DNA from: Bordetella parapertussis
Lineage (GTDB): Bacteria; Pseudomonadota; Gammaproteobacteria; Burkholderiales; Burkholderiaceae_C
Length of the DNA stretch: 6,135 nt
Assembly: GCA_945900695.1 (NCBI GenBank)
Contig: CAMDJU010000164.1
Span: 1 to 6,135, forward strand
Direction of reading: 5' to 3'
The notes under the pieces are model-generated. The model saw nothing but the letters and a program-made list of their open reading frames with translations, ran no database searches and had not been told where the DNA came from. Each line of letters opens with the position of its first letter. Position 1 is the stretch's first letter. Shown here one piece after another: positions 1 through 5,457 of the stretch. Both the position numbers and the translations under genes were made by a program.

Positions 1-270
1 AACAAATCTACGCCGGAGGTTTACAAGCCCCTGTGTAAAGCCCATCTTCTTGAGCGCTTCGCTTGGGTCAATACGCAACTGCAGGAAAAGGCTTTTTTGA
101 TGGGCGAGACCTACACAGTGGCGGACATGTATTTATTCAATGTCAGCAATTGGGCGCATGTGGTGGGCCTGAAATTGACCGACTTCCCCCAGTTGCTTGA
201 ATGGCGAAAGCGCATTTCCGAGCGACCTGCAGTGCGTGCGGCCATGAAAGCTGAAGGACTACTGAAATAA
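1..270 (+). CDS. Glutathione S-transferase, C-terminal part (5' end outside window)
   Basis: The open frame enters from the left edge and gives 89 residues ending at TAA. It reads as the all-helical C-terminal domain of a bacterial GST. The helix with FLMGETYTVADMYLF (about residues 32-46) carries the conserved T-V-A-D capping box and the following aromatic helix. The ending RPAVRAAMKAEGLLK (75-89) is typical of beta-class GstA proteins. The family conjugates glutathione to electrophiles or reduces peroxides in the cytosol. The thioredoxin-like N-terminal domain with the glutathione site is outside the window, so class and activity cannot be confirmed. Its last 12 bp overlap the 3' end of the minus-strand operon, with no room for a separate terminator between the two convergent units. 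Confidence 0.88.
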   Translation, partial: NKSTPEVYKPLCKAHLLERFAWVNTQLQEKAFLMGETYTVADMYLFNVSNWAHVVGLKLTDFPQLLEWRKRISERPAVRAAMKAEGLLK

Positions 271-774
271 AGAACCTCTAACCCAAATCTGCGGAAAATG
301 CAGGTGATGCATCAGTTCACGCACAAACACTACGCTCGTAAAAAACCGTGCGCTGTCGGGCAGGGCTTCTTGGTGAGGCGCTTGCCCCATGGCCTGCATC
401 ACCAAGCGGCTAAAGGTTTGCTCTACCGCATCCACATGCAGTGCGCGTTGTGCGCCCTCAGACACGCCCGCCACACTCGCTAAAGTTTGAAAATCGGCTT
501 CGTTGGTAAACAACTTCGCGCCCAGAGGCCAATCGGGATGCGCGGCTTGTATGTGGTCTTCCACCCACTCGATGGCACGCTCCAAAAGGCCAGGATTCAA
601 TTGCCCACGGGGAAAAAAACGTTTTTCCATGTCCGCGTGACTAAAAGCAATCCGCAGCGCTGGCATCTGGGGGTGGGCAGGGCTGTGCAAAACGGCGGCT
701 TCAGCCTCAAACGTAAGTTGCAGCCACAGGTCTTGGCTTGTATCAACGGCTGTATTGGTTTTAATCAATGTCAT
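259..774 (-). CDS. Hypothetical protein, last gene of the SDR/flavoprotein/bicupin operon
   Basis: A 171-residue protein that I do not recognise. It has no signal peptide or membrane segment and looks cytosolic and mostly helical. It has no cysteine and several histidines, including an MHHLHF stretch near the C-terminus (about 154-159). Aromatic residues cluster near W69 and at the end (IWVRGSLF). The start is supported by AGGA about 7 nt upstream, which overlaps the TAG stop of the preceding bicupin gene; the two genes are 8 bp apart, so translational coupling is likely. The stop lies inside the end of the convergent GST gene. The tight operon position argues for a role alongside the flavoprotein and bicupin, but nothing in the residues assigns a reaction. 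That it is a real gene is fairly sure; its function is open. Confidence 0.78.
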   Translation of the reverse strand: MTLIKTNTAVDTSQDLWLQLTFEAEAAVLHSPAHPQMPALRIAFSHADMEKRFFPRGQLNPGLLERAIEWVEDHIQAAHPDWPLGAKLFTNEADFQTLASVAGVSEGAQRALHVDAVEQTFSRLVMQAMGQAPHQEALPDSARFFTSVVFVRELMHHLHFPQIWVRGSLFQ

Positions 775-782
775 GGCTTTTC

Positions 783-1469
783 CTATGGGGATTCACCTGG
801 TGGCGTTGGCATGTCGTGCAGATGGTGCAGTTTGACCCACACTTTCGCGCCGTGCTCACCGGTCTGGGCGCTTAATTGGCTGCCCGGGGGCAAACGCAGC
901 CACGACTGCGTGGCAAACCTTTCGCCGCCCTCGCTGAAGTCGCCTTGCAACACTAAAAACTCACCGCCTTTGGGTAAGGCCAATTCAATCAAGGTGTGGG
1001 GAGCCCACTCTTCCAAGCGCACATCTTCGTGTGTGTCCATGAACAGGGGCGAGACCCGCACGCCCAGGCGCTGGGCGTCAGTCACGCGCGCCAGTTGCTC
1101 GGTATGCACGATGACGTGGCTGCGGTCTCGCGGGTCGAACTGCCAAAGCTTCACAAAAATCGTGCAACCTTCTTTAGAGCCTGGGATGTGGCGGCTAAGC
1201 GGCGGGTTGCGGATATAGCTGCCTGCGGGGTAGTCGCCATGCTCGTCTTGGAACACCCCTTCAAGCACCAAAAACTCCTCACCCCCGCTGTGGGTGTGGG
1301 CGCTGAACTGACTGCCCGGCGCGTAGCGCACGATGCTGGTGGCTTGCGCCACCTCGTCGCCCAGGCGGTGCAGCATGCGGCGCTCTACGCCGGCAATGGG
1401 CGAGGCCAGCCAATCGAGTTGGGCGGCATGCACAACGGCTTTGTGGTTCATATCGGCGTGCAGATTCAT
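783..1469 (-). CDS. ChrR-like bicupin protein without an anti-sigma domain
   Basis: The protein has 228 residues and two cupin repeats. The N-terminal repeat (about 30-112) has a full motif 1, G52-x5-H58-T-H60-x3-E64-x6-G71, and a motif-2 histidine at H94, giving a 3-His/1-Glu metal site. The C-terminal repeat (about 145-217) repeats the same wording (GGEFLVLQGDF, then WVKLHHL, against GGEEFLVLEGVF and FVKLWQF) but lacks the HxH and the motif-2 His, so it is probably structural. The overall pattern matches the cupin domain of ChrR, the anti-sigma factor of the singlet-oxygen response, but the N-terminal zinc-binding anti-sigma domain is absent. An enzyme or sensor role is therefore more likely than sigma-factor binding. 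A start at 1469 is preferred over an upstream ATG at 1646: it has AAGGA about 8 nt upstream, and the longer form would run into the flavoprotein gene. It lies 23 bp after that gene. Confidence 0.85.
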   Translation of the reverse strand: MNLHADMNHKAVVHAAQLDWLASPIAGVERRMLHRLGDEVAQATSIVRYAPGSQFSAHTHSGGEEFLVLEGVFQDEHGDYPAGSYIRNPPLSRHIPGSKEGCTIFVKLWQFDPRDRSHVIVHTEQLARVTDAQRLGVRVSPLFMDTHEDVRLEEWAPHTLIELALPKGGEFLVLQGDFSEGGERFATQSWLRLPPGSQLSAQTGEHGAKVWVKLHHLHDMPTPPGESP

Positions 1470-1492
1470 GGTGTGTTCCTTCAAGTGTTCTG

Positions 1493-2617
1493 TCAAGTAT
1501 TCAAGGCCAAGGGCTTGGGTGTTAGCGAGGCCGCGCTTTTGAGCAGATCGGCCACCGCCAACTCCGCTGACTCCAGCGCACCTTCCAAAAAGCCGCCATG
1601 GTCGGGCGCGCGTTCGGTGCCCGCCAAAAACACCCGCTCGCGCCATTCAGGCGGCACGCTAGCTTCTTGGTACATCGGGTGGTACGACAAGGGAAGCGTG
1701 TCCTCCTTGGCTGCCGTCAAGGGTTCTTGCGCCCAATCTTGCACCTCGTGCCAAAGCGGTGTGGCAGCTTGGGGCCCAAACATGCGTACCAGTTGCGCCA
1801 AAGCCAGGCGTTTCAATTCCTCGGAGCCAATGCCCGCGCGGTAAGCTGGCGAGGCACCTACAAAGCCAAACAAGGCGGCTTGTTTTCCTGTGGCGTCTGA
1901 GGCGTCATGGATTTCAGACATGGGGCCGCGGTGGCTCATGCCGTCGCCAGACAGTCCTGCTTCGCGCCAAAAAGCGCTGGGGTAGGCAGCCACAAATTTG
2001 GCTTGCCCCGCCATCCACGTGGGCGTGGCTTGCATGTCTTGCATCATGGCAGCCGGCCAAGCGGGCTCCAGCGCCATATCTTGTGCCCACAAGCGTGGCG
2101 GAATGGTAACCACCACCTGAGAGGCGAGTTGGCTCCAGCGACCGCTGGCGTCTTCAAGCTCGAGTTCAACCGCATGCGGACGCAGTTTCAAGCCCAGCAC
2201 ACGGGTGTTGGTTTTCAGGTGGACCGTGTCGTCAAACGCGGCATGAAGTGCATCGGTCAAAGCTTGTGTGCCCCCAGCGATGCGGTAAGACGAGGATGAC
2301 TGGTCCCACGCACTTTGGTGTTTGTATATTTTTCCGTCTTGGCCTTCCACCGCCGCAGCGCCTTTGCTGTGTTGAGGAAATGAGGCCAAACCCATTGTTT
2401 GAAGCAAGCGGTTCATGCGCGGGTTCATGCCCGGCCAAAACCAAGCGGGGCCCAAATCTAGGCGGTGGTCAGAGGCCGTAGGTGACACACTGAATATTCG
2501 CCCGCCCACGCGCTCGCGGGCTTCGATCAACCACACTTTGTGACCCGCTTGCTGCAGCAAACGCGTGGCATACAGGCCACTTAAGCCCGCACCAATGACA
2601 ACAACTGGATAAGACAT
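1493..2617 (-). CDS. Flavin-containing amine oxidase-like oxidoreductase
   Basis: A 374-residue FAD protein of the monoamine oxidase fold. The dinucleotide-binding motif VVVIGAGLSG (5-14) ends at the acidic E32 (LIEARERVGGR, 31-40), a classic GMC/MAO-type ADP-binding start. The C-terminal FAD motif is FLAGTERAPDHGGFLEGALES (about 330-350). K207 (QAKFVAAYPSAFWRE) corresponds to the lysine that contacts flavin N5 through water in MAO and polyamine oxidases. There is no cysteine in the C-terminal flavin region, so FAD should be non-covalent. At 374 residues it is shorter than usual MAOs, and the second aromatic-cage tyrosine appears as F343, so the substrate may not be a simple amine. A start at 2617 is favoured by AAAGGAG about 8 nt upstream, overlapping the 3' end of the SDR gene. 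Second gene of the operon; the substrate is unknown. Confidence 0.88.
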   Translation of the reverse strand: MSYPVVVIGAGLSGLYATRLLQQAGHKVWLIEARERVGGRIFSVSPTASDHRLDLGPAWFWPGMNPRMNRLLQTMGLASFPQHSKGAAAVEGQDGKIYKHQSAWDQSSSSYRIAGGTQALTDALHAAFDDTVHLKTNTRVLGLKLRPHAVELELEDASGRWSQLASQVVVTIPPRLWAQDMALEPAWPAAMMQDMQATPTWMAGQAKFVAAYPSAFWREAGLSGDGMSHRGPMSEIHDASDATGKQAALFGFVGASPAYRAGIGSEELKRLALAQLVRMFGPQAATPLWHEVQDWAQEPLTAAKEDTLPLSYHPMYQEASVPPEWRERVFLAGTERAPDHGGFLEGALESAELAVADLLKSAASLTPKPLALNT

Positions 2618-2630
2618 AGAAATACTCCTT

Positions 2631-3305
2631 TCAGACCTTGGCCGACATCGGGCTAAGATCAAGTTCATGGGTCCAAGCGCTGGGCGCTTGGTGAAAAAGT
2701 TGCCAATACACCTCGGCCAAATCGGCTGCAGCCATGCTGCTGTTCGCTTGTGCGCCGGCAAACCGTTGCTGGGTTTTGTCAGACCAAATCAGGCCATCCA
2801 AAATCGTGTGCGCCACATGGATGCCGTCACCCGTGTGCTCACGCGCCAAGCTTTGGGCCAAGCCACGCAAGGCAAATTTCGCGCTGCTGAATGCCGAAAA
2901 CATTGGCCCCGCACGCACACTGCCCGAGGCACCGCTGAAAATCAAACTGCCGCCACCATGGGCCCGCAAGCGGGGAATGGCTTGCTGCGCCACATTGACC
3001 GCGGTCAGCGTCATCGAGCGCCACACTTGCTCGAAGATCTCGGGGGTGGTGTCTAAAAAAGCCTCGCGGTGAAACTGCATGGCATTGTGGATCACTCCGG
3101 CCAAGGGCTTGCTGGCATCCAAGCTTTGAAACAAGTCGGCTGTGGCGCGTGCATCGCTCAAGTCGGCGTGGACATGACCGGCGCCGTGTCTGGATACGGG
3201 CACCACGTGGTACCCCCCCGCACTGAACCGCGCTTGCAAAGCTTCACCCAAACCGCCACTGCTGCCCGCGATCACCAGTGTTTTGACAGTTGTTTTTTCT
3301 GGCAT
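2631..3305 (-). CDS. Short-chain dehydrogenase/reductase-fold protein with altered catalytic residues
   Basis: A 224-residue Rossmann protein and the first gene of the operon. The glycine-rich nucleotide site is GSSGGLG (14-20). An acidic residue around D48 (HADLSD) fits the D-x-[LV] adenine-pocket position. The canonical YxxxK is here F139-S-S-A-K143 (AFSSAKFALRGLAQSLA), so the catalytic tyrosine is replaced by phenylalanine (codon TTC). Counting back 13 residues, the catalytic serine position falls on A126, although S124 and S127 are close by. The usual NNAG is HNAM (74-77) and the usual PG after the active site is LDG. The cofactor fold is intact but the standard hydride-transfer mechanism looks impaired. 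The same F-x-x-x-K wording occurs, from memory, in a group of SDR relatives, so this is probably a family trait rather than a mutation. The start has GGAG 5 nt upstream. Confidence 0.86.
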   Translation of the reverse strand: MPEKTTVKTLVIAGSSGGLGEALQARFSAGGYHVVPVSRHGAGHVHADLSDARATADLFQSLDASKPLAGVIHNAMQFHREAFLDTTPEIFEQVWRSMTLTAVNVAQQAIPRLRAHGGGSLIFSGASGSVRAGPMFSAFSSAKFALRGLAQSLAREHTGDGIHVAHTILDGLIWSDKTQQRFAGAQANSSMAAADLAEVYWQLFHQAPSAWTHELDLSPMSAKV

Positions 3306-3336
3306 AAAGACTCCGTTTTATAAATCTTATTGATTA

Positions 3337-3364
3337 ATTTTAAGCTTTCCTGCTGTTGATTGAA
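3337..3364 (-). promoter_or_regulatory. Possible promoter of the SDR operon
   Basis: On the minus strand TTCAAT (3364-3359) and TAAAAT (3342-3337) are 16 bp apart, about 30 bp ahead of the SDR start codon. The -10 matches the sigma70 consensus at 5 of 6 positions and the -35 at only 3 of 6. The -35 lies in an arm of the inverted repeat at 3353-3412. No TGATCC element typical of the ChrR-partner ECF sigma factor was found here. A weak or activated promoter is inferred. Confidence 0.3.
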
Positions 3365-3412
3365 CCCTGAAGAGGTCAGGCGTGAATTCCTTTTGTCCTC
3401 AGGGTTCAACAG
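3353..3412. repeat. Long-stem inverted repeat between the DJ-1 gene and the SDR operon
   Basis: TTGAACCCTGA (3360-3370) and TCAGGGTTCAA (3399-3409) are perfect 11-bp inverted arms around a 28-nt centre. CTG/CAG outside, beyond a bulged TTGA, and GG/CC inside can extend the stem. It begins about 10 bp after the DJ-1 stop codon, so it could end or protect that transcript. No U-tract follows on either strand, so it is not a standard intrinsic terminator. It could also be an operator for the SDR operon, or a dispersed intergenic repeat. Confidence 0.6.
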
Positions 3413-3418
3413 TTTGTA

Positions 3419-4120
3419 TCAGCCTTGCAAACGAGCAGCCAAGGCTTCAGCCAAAGGCGGCGCAGAAGCTGGGCTTTGACCGGTCATCAAAGGACCATCT
3501 ACCACCACATTGGCTTCCCAATTGGTCTTGCTTTGGTACTTGGCACCACGGTTTTTAAGCTCATCTTCAAGGGAGAACAGCAAGTGCTTGAGCAACTCGA
3601 TCTCTGTGTCTTCGTCATTCTTGAAGCCAGTCAAATTCAGCCCCTTCACCAAGTACTCACCAGAAGGCAACTTCACGTCGCGCAAAATAGCCGGTGCGTG
3701 GCAGACCATGGCGATGGGGCGGTTGCTGGTGTAGAAGTCTTGGATCAACTTGATCAGGTGTGAGTCGTGGGCAAGATCCCAGAGCAGGCCGTAACCGCCG
3801 GGAATGAACACCGCATCAAACGTGTTGTAGTCCAAGTTGCGCAGCTTGCGTGTTTCTTTGGCCGCGTGCAAAGCCACTTCGTCGCTCAAGAAGCGGCGGG
3901 TGTACTCGGTGGTGAAGGGTGCTTTCATGCTCAGCCAATCGATGGGCGCTTCGCCGCCCTTGGGCGACGCCAAGACCACCTCGTAACCTGCCTCGGTCAA
4001 GATGTAATAGGGCGCGGCCAACTCGGTGAACCAAGTGCCTGTGTGCTTGCCGCTGGTGCCCATTTCGTCGACCGACGACATGACCAATAAAACGCGTTTT
4101 TGTTTGTTACCTGTGCTCAT
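3419..4120 (-). CDS. DJ-1/PfpI superfamily protein, Hsp31-like class I glutamine amidotransferase fold
   Basis: A 233-residue protein of the DJ-1/PfpI superfamily. The nucleophile elbow is AMVCHAPA, with C140 followed by H141. The conserved acidic partner is E33 in GTWFTELAAPYY, and the oxyanion-side glycines are in IPGGYG (106-111). G-x-x-x-E-x-x-x-P-Y and the length fit the Hsp31/HchA-like branch, whose members act as methylglyoxal glyoxalases (glyoxalase III), deglycases or holdases in the cytosol. The residues needed for a Cys-His-Glu site are present; the actual substrate is not shown. The ATG at 4120 has AAGGAA 7 nt upstream. The leader of about 110 nt contains a palindrome nearly identical to the one in the tetR promoter, so control by the adjacent TetR protein is predicted. 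It is probably transcribed alone or by readthrough from tetR. Confidence 0.9.
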   Translation of the reverse strand: MSTGNKQKRVLLVMSSVDEMGTSGKHTGTWFTELAAPYYILTEAGYEVVLASPKGGEAPIDWLSMKAPFTTEYTRRFLSDEVALHAAKETRKLRNLDYNTFDAVFIPGGYGLLWDLAHDSHLIKLIQDFYTSNRPIAMVCHAPAILRDVKLPSGEYLVKGLNLTGFKNDEDTEIELLKHLLFSLEDELKNRGAKYQSKTNWEANVVVDGPLMTGQSPASAPPLAEALAARLQG

Positions 4121-4235
4121 TTTTTTTCCTTACCGCTTTGTGCGGATTCACTTTCAAACAATGGCTGCGAGAACCCTTTCCCGCATACCGCTCTTGCTTC
4201 GATTGCTGAATGGCTTCAACAATCAATGCGCTTTC

Positions 4236-4264
4236 ATGCTACAAACCTATCGATAGGTAGGTAA
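4236..4264 (-). promoter_or_regulatory. Weak candidate promoter of the DJ-1 gene, enclosing the operator
   Basis: On the minus strand TTACCT (4264-4259) and TAGCAT (4241-4236) are separated by exactly 17 bp, and that spacer is filled by the ACCTATCGATAGGT palindrome. The hexamers match the sigma70 consensus at 3 and 4 of 6 positions, so the case rests on spacing and on the operator, not on the hexamers. The inferred leader would be about 110 nt. Confidence 0.3.
4245..4262. promoter_or_regulatory. Predicted TetR operator in front of the DJ-1 gene
   Basis: ACCTATCGATAGGTAGGT is an 18-bp imperfect palindrome (14 of 18 positions symmetric), with a perfect 14-bp palindrome inside it at 4245-4258. 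It matches the site at 4883-4900 at 15 of 18 positions, and all three differences lie in the central four bases. Conserved outer half-sites with a variable centre are what a TetR dimer site should show. It lies between the tetR stop codon and the DJ-1 gene. Confidence 0.72.
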
Positions 4265-4284
4265 CATGCTTAAAAAAAAGCCCC

Positions 4285-4869
4285 TCAAGACACCAAAACC
4301 CCAAGAAACACATCCATCATGTGACGCGGCCCCATGGGCGCAGATACGCAGCGCCCCACCAGCATGGAGCCTTCCAGCATGGACAAACAGGTTTGCGCCA
4401 CAGCGGCTGCATCGTTGACCTTTTTGAGGGAACCGCTGTCCATGCCCTCTTGAACGACAAACGTCAACCAAGTCATGTTCAGTTGAAAAAAATGGTTCAC
4501 TTCTTGTTTGACTGCAGCATCCAAAGAATTGCTTTCAGCACTCAACATGCCGCAGACACACAGGTGGTGCTGGTTGGCAAAAGTGGCTTCGAAAAGATCG
4601 GCATAGGCGGCGAGGCGCTGCGGTGCTGATTTGGCGCTTGCCAGTATGTTTTGTAAGGCCTCTTCAAACCCGTGGGTGTAGCTCCGTACCACCGCCACGC
4701 CCAAATCGGCTTTGGACGCAAAGTGGTGATGTACGCTGGCTTTGCGCATGCCGACCTCTTTGGCAATATGCTCAAACGAGAAGCCGTTGTAGCCAACCTC
4801 TTGCACCAAGTTTTGTGCAACTTCTGCAATTCGCTGGGCTGAGGGGCTGAGTTCTGTTCGGGTGGTCAT
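4285..4869 (-). CDS. TetR/AcrR family transcriptional regulator, possible thiol sensor
   Basis: A 194-residue repressor. The N-terminal helix-turn-helix spans about residues 10-60: FSFEHIAKEVGMRKASVHHHF (31-50 region) is the DNA-reading helix pair and FASKADLG follows, both typical of the family. The C-terminal ligand domain contains HHLCVCGMLSAE (101-112), with C104 and C106; other cysteines are C161 and C174. Counting back from the LSAE motif, C104 falls where I recall the redox-active Cys106 of E. coli NemR, a sensor of electrophiles and hypochlorite that controls reductases and glyoxalase. That comparison is from memory. The start at 4869 is the clear family N-terminus; an AAGA stretch nearby is a weak ribosome site. 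Two matching operators flank the gene, one at its own promoter and one before the DJ-1 gene, so autorepression and DJ-1 control are predicted. A T8 run follows the stop codon without a convincing hairpin. Confidence 0.92.
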   Translation of the reverse strand: MTTRTELSPSAQRIAEVAQNLVQEVGYNGFSFEHIAKEVGMRKASVHHHFASKADLGVAVVRSYTHGFEEALQNILASAKSAPQRLAAYADLFEATFANQHHLCVCGMLSAESNSLDAAVKQEVNHFFQLNMTWLTFVVQEGMDSGSLKKVNDAAAVAQTCLSMLEGSMLVGRCVSAPMGPRHMMDVFLGVLVS

Positions 4870-4882
4870 GAAATGTTTTCTT

Positions 4883-4900
4883 ACCTATCAGTTGGTAGGT
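4883..4900. promoter_or_regulatory. Predicted TetR autoregulatory operator
   Basis: ACCTATCAGTTGGTAGGT is an 18-bp imperfect palindrome with 14 of 18 symmetric positions. It starts 14 bp upstream of the tetR ATG and abuts the -10 hexamer at 4904-4909, so it covers the expected transcription start. A bound dimer there would block initiation. It is also about 70 bp upstream of the divergent Kazal/DUF4377 gene, which could therefore share control. Confidence 0.75.
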
Positions 4901-4903
4901 TGG

Positions 4904-4931
4904 ATTATGTCATTCTTTTGGGTCTTGTCAA
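4904..4931 (-). promoter_or_regulatory. Sigma70-type promoter of the tetR gene
   Basis: On the minus strand a perfect TTGACA (4931-4926) is followed after 16 bp by CATAAT (4909-4904, 5 of 6 matches to TATAAT). Initiation would fall near 4897, inside the operator, about 28 nt before the tetR start codon. The opposite strand reads TTGTCA at the same place, but no good -10 follows it toward the divergent gene. Confidence 0.7.
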
Positions 4932-4969
4932 GCGTTAATCAGTCTTATCCACTTTAGTGAACTTTGTAA

Positions 4970-5425
4970 ATGTTAAAAACATTGACCCTCAGCCTTTTGC
5001 TGCTTGCTGCATCCCAGGCCCAAGCGGGCGCTTGTACCCGCGAATACATGCCGGTGTGTGGCCAGTTGCCCGACACAACCCAAACTTTCGCCAACCGCTG
5101 CGTGATGAAAAATGCGGGTGCTGTGATGCTTTATGAGGGTGAGTGCAAGCCCAAGCCCAAGCCAGCGACCAAAGAGGTCACGCTGAAAGTAGCACCCAAA
5201 CTGATCGATTGCATGGGCGTGGCACCGATGCGCTGCATGCGGGTCAAAATGGATGATCAAGAAAACTGGTCTGCCCATTACGACAACATTGAAGGCTTCA
5301 CATTTGTGCCTGGCTTTGAATACAACTTGTTGGTCAGAATCACCTGGATTGACAAACCACCCGCCGATGGGTCAAGTATGCGCTACACACTTTTGCGAGA
5401 GCTATCGCGCACCCCTAGCGACTAA
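4970..5425 (+). CDS. Exported Kazal-like domain plus DUF4377 protein
   Basis: A 151-residue protein with a signal peptide: K3, a hydrophobic core LTLSLLLLAA (5-14), and probable signal peptidase I cleavage after AQA (about 19) or close to it. The next segment, CTREYMPVCG (22-31) through C44 and C59, follows the Kazal pattern C-x(3)-Y-x-P-V-C-G and ends in YEGEC; it has four cysteines rather than the six of a full Kazal inhibitor. A KPKPKP linker (60-65, encoded by tandem AAGCCC repeats) leads to a domain matching DUF4377 (about 68-148): V-A-P-x-L-x-D-C-x-G-V-x-P-M-x-C, then IEGFTFVPGFEY and PPADGSSMRYTL. C81 and C89 may pair. The location should be periplasmic. Protease inhibition is a family-based possibility only. 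There is no clear Shine-Dalgarno; a nearer alternative start is excluded by an in-frame TAA just upstream. Divergent from tetR. Confidence 0.87.
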   Translation: MLKTLTLSLLLLAASQAQAGACTREYMPVCGQLPDTTQTFANRCVMKNAGAVMLYEGECKPKPKPATKEVTLKVAPKLIDCMGVAPMRCMRVKMDDQENWSAHYDNIEGFTFVPGFEYNLLVRITWIDKPPADGSSMRYTLLRELSRTPSD

Positions 5426-5457
5426 GCCTGTTGGTTTTGGCACCGGGGGCTTGTTGA

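Noticed and set aside
1470..1646. Longer bicupin form starting at 1646
   Set aside because: It would overlap the flavoprotein gene by over 150 bp, its extra N-terminus is Arg/Gly-rich with no zinc-binding HxxxCxxC motif, and the start at 1469 has a good ribosome site.
487..1844. Long plus-strand open frames across 487-1218 and 996-1844
   Set aside because: They lie antisense to the bicupin and flavoprotein genes, have no family-like motifs and no good ribosome site; the minus-strand proteins have clear domains and codon patterns.
2618..2761. Longer flavoprotein form starting at 2761
   Set aside because: The extra residues overlap the SDR gene and precede the FAD-binding beta strand that normally sits at the N-terminus; AAAGGAG supports the start at 2617.
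3306..3418. ECF sigma (ChrR-partner) promoter TGATCC upstream of the SDR operon
   Set aside because: No TGATCC-like element with a suitable -10 spacing is present on the minus strand in this gap.
4268..4284. Intrinsic terminator after tetR (T8 run on the minus strand)
   Set aside because: Only a short GCTT/AAGC complement surrounds the run and no GC-rich stem precedes it; nearby CTTGGGG and CTTGAGGGG are direct, not inverted, repeats.
4925..4969. Promoter for the Kazal/DUF4377 gene using TTGTCA at 4925-4930
   Set aside because: No -10-like hexamer lies at 16-18 bp; the nearest (TATCCA, 15 bp) matches at only three positions.
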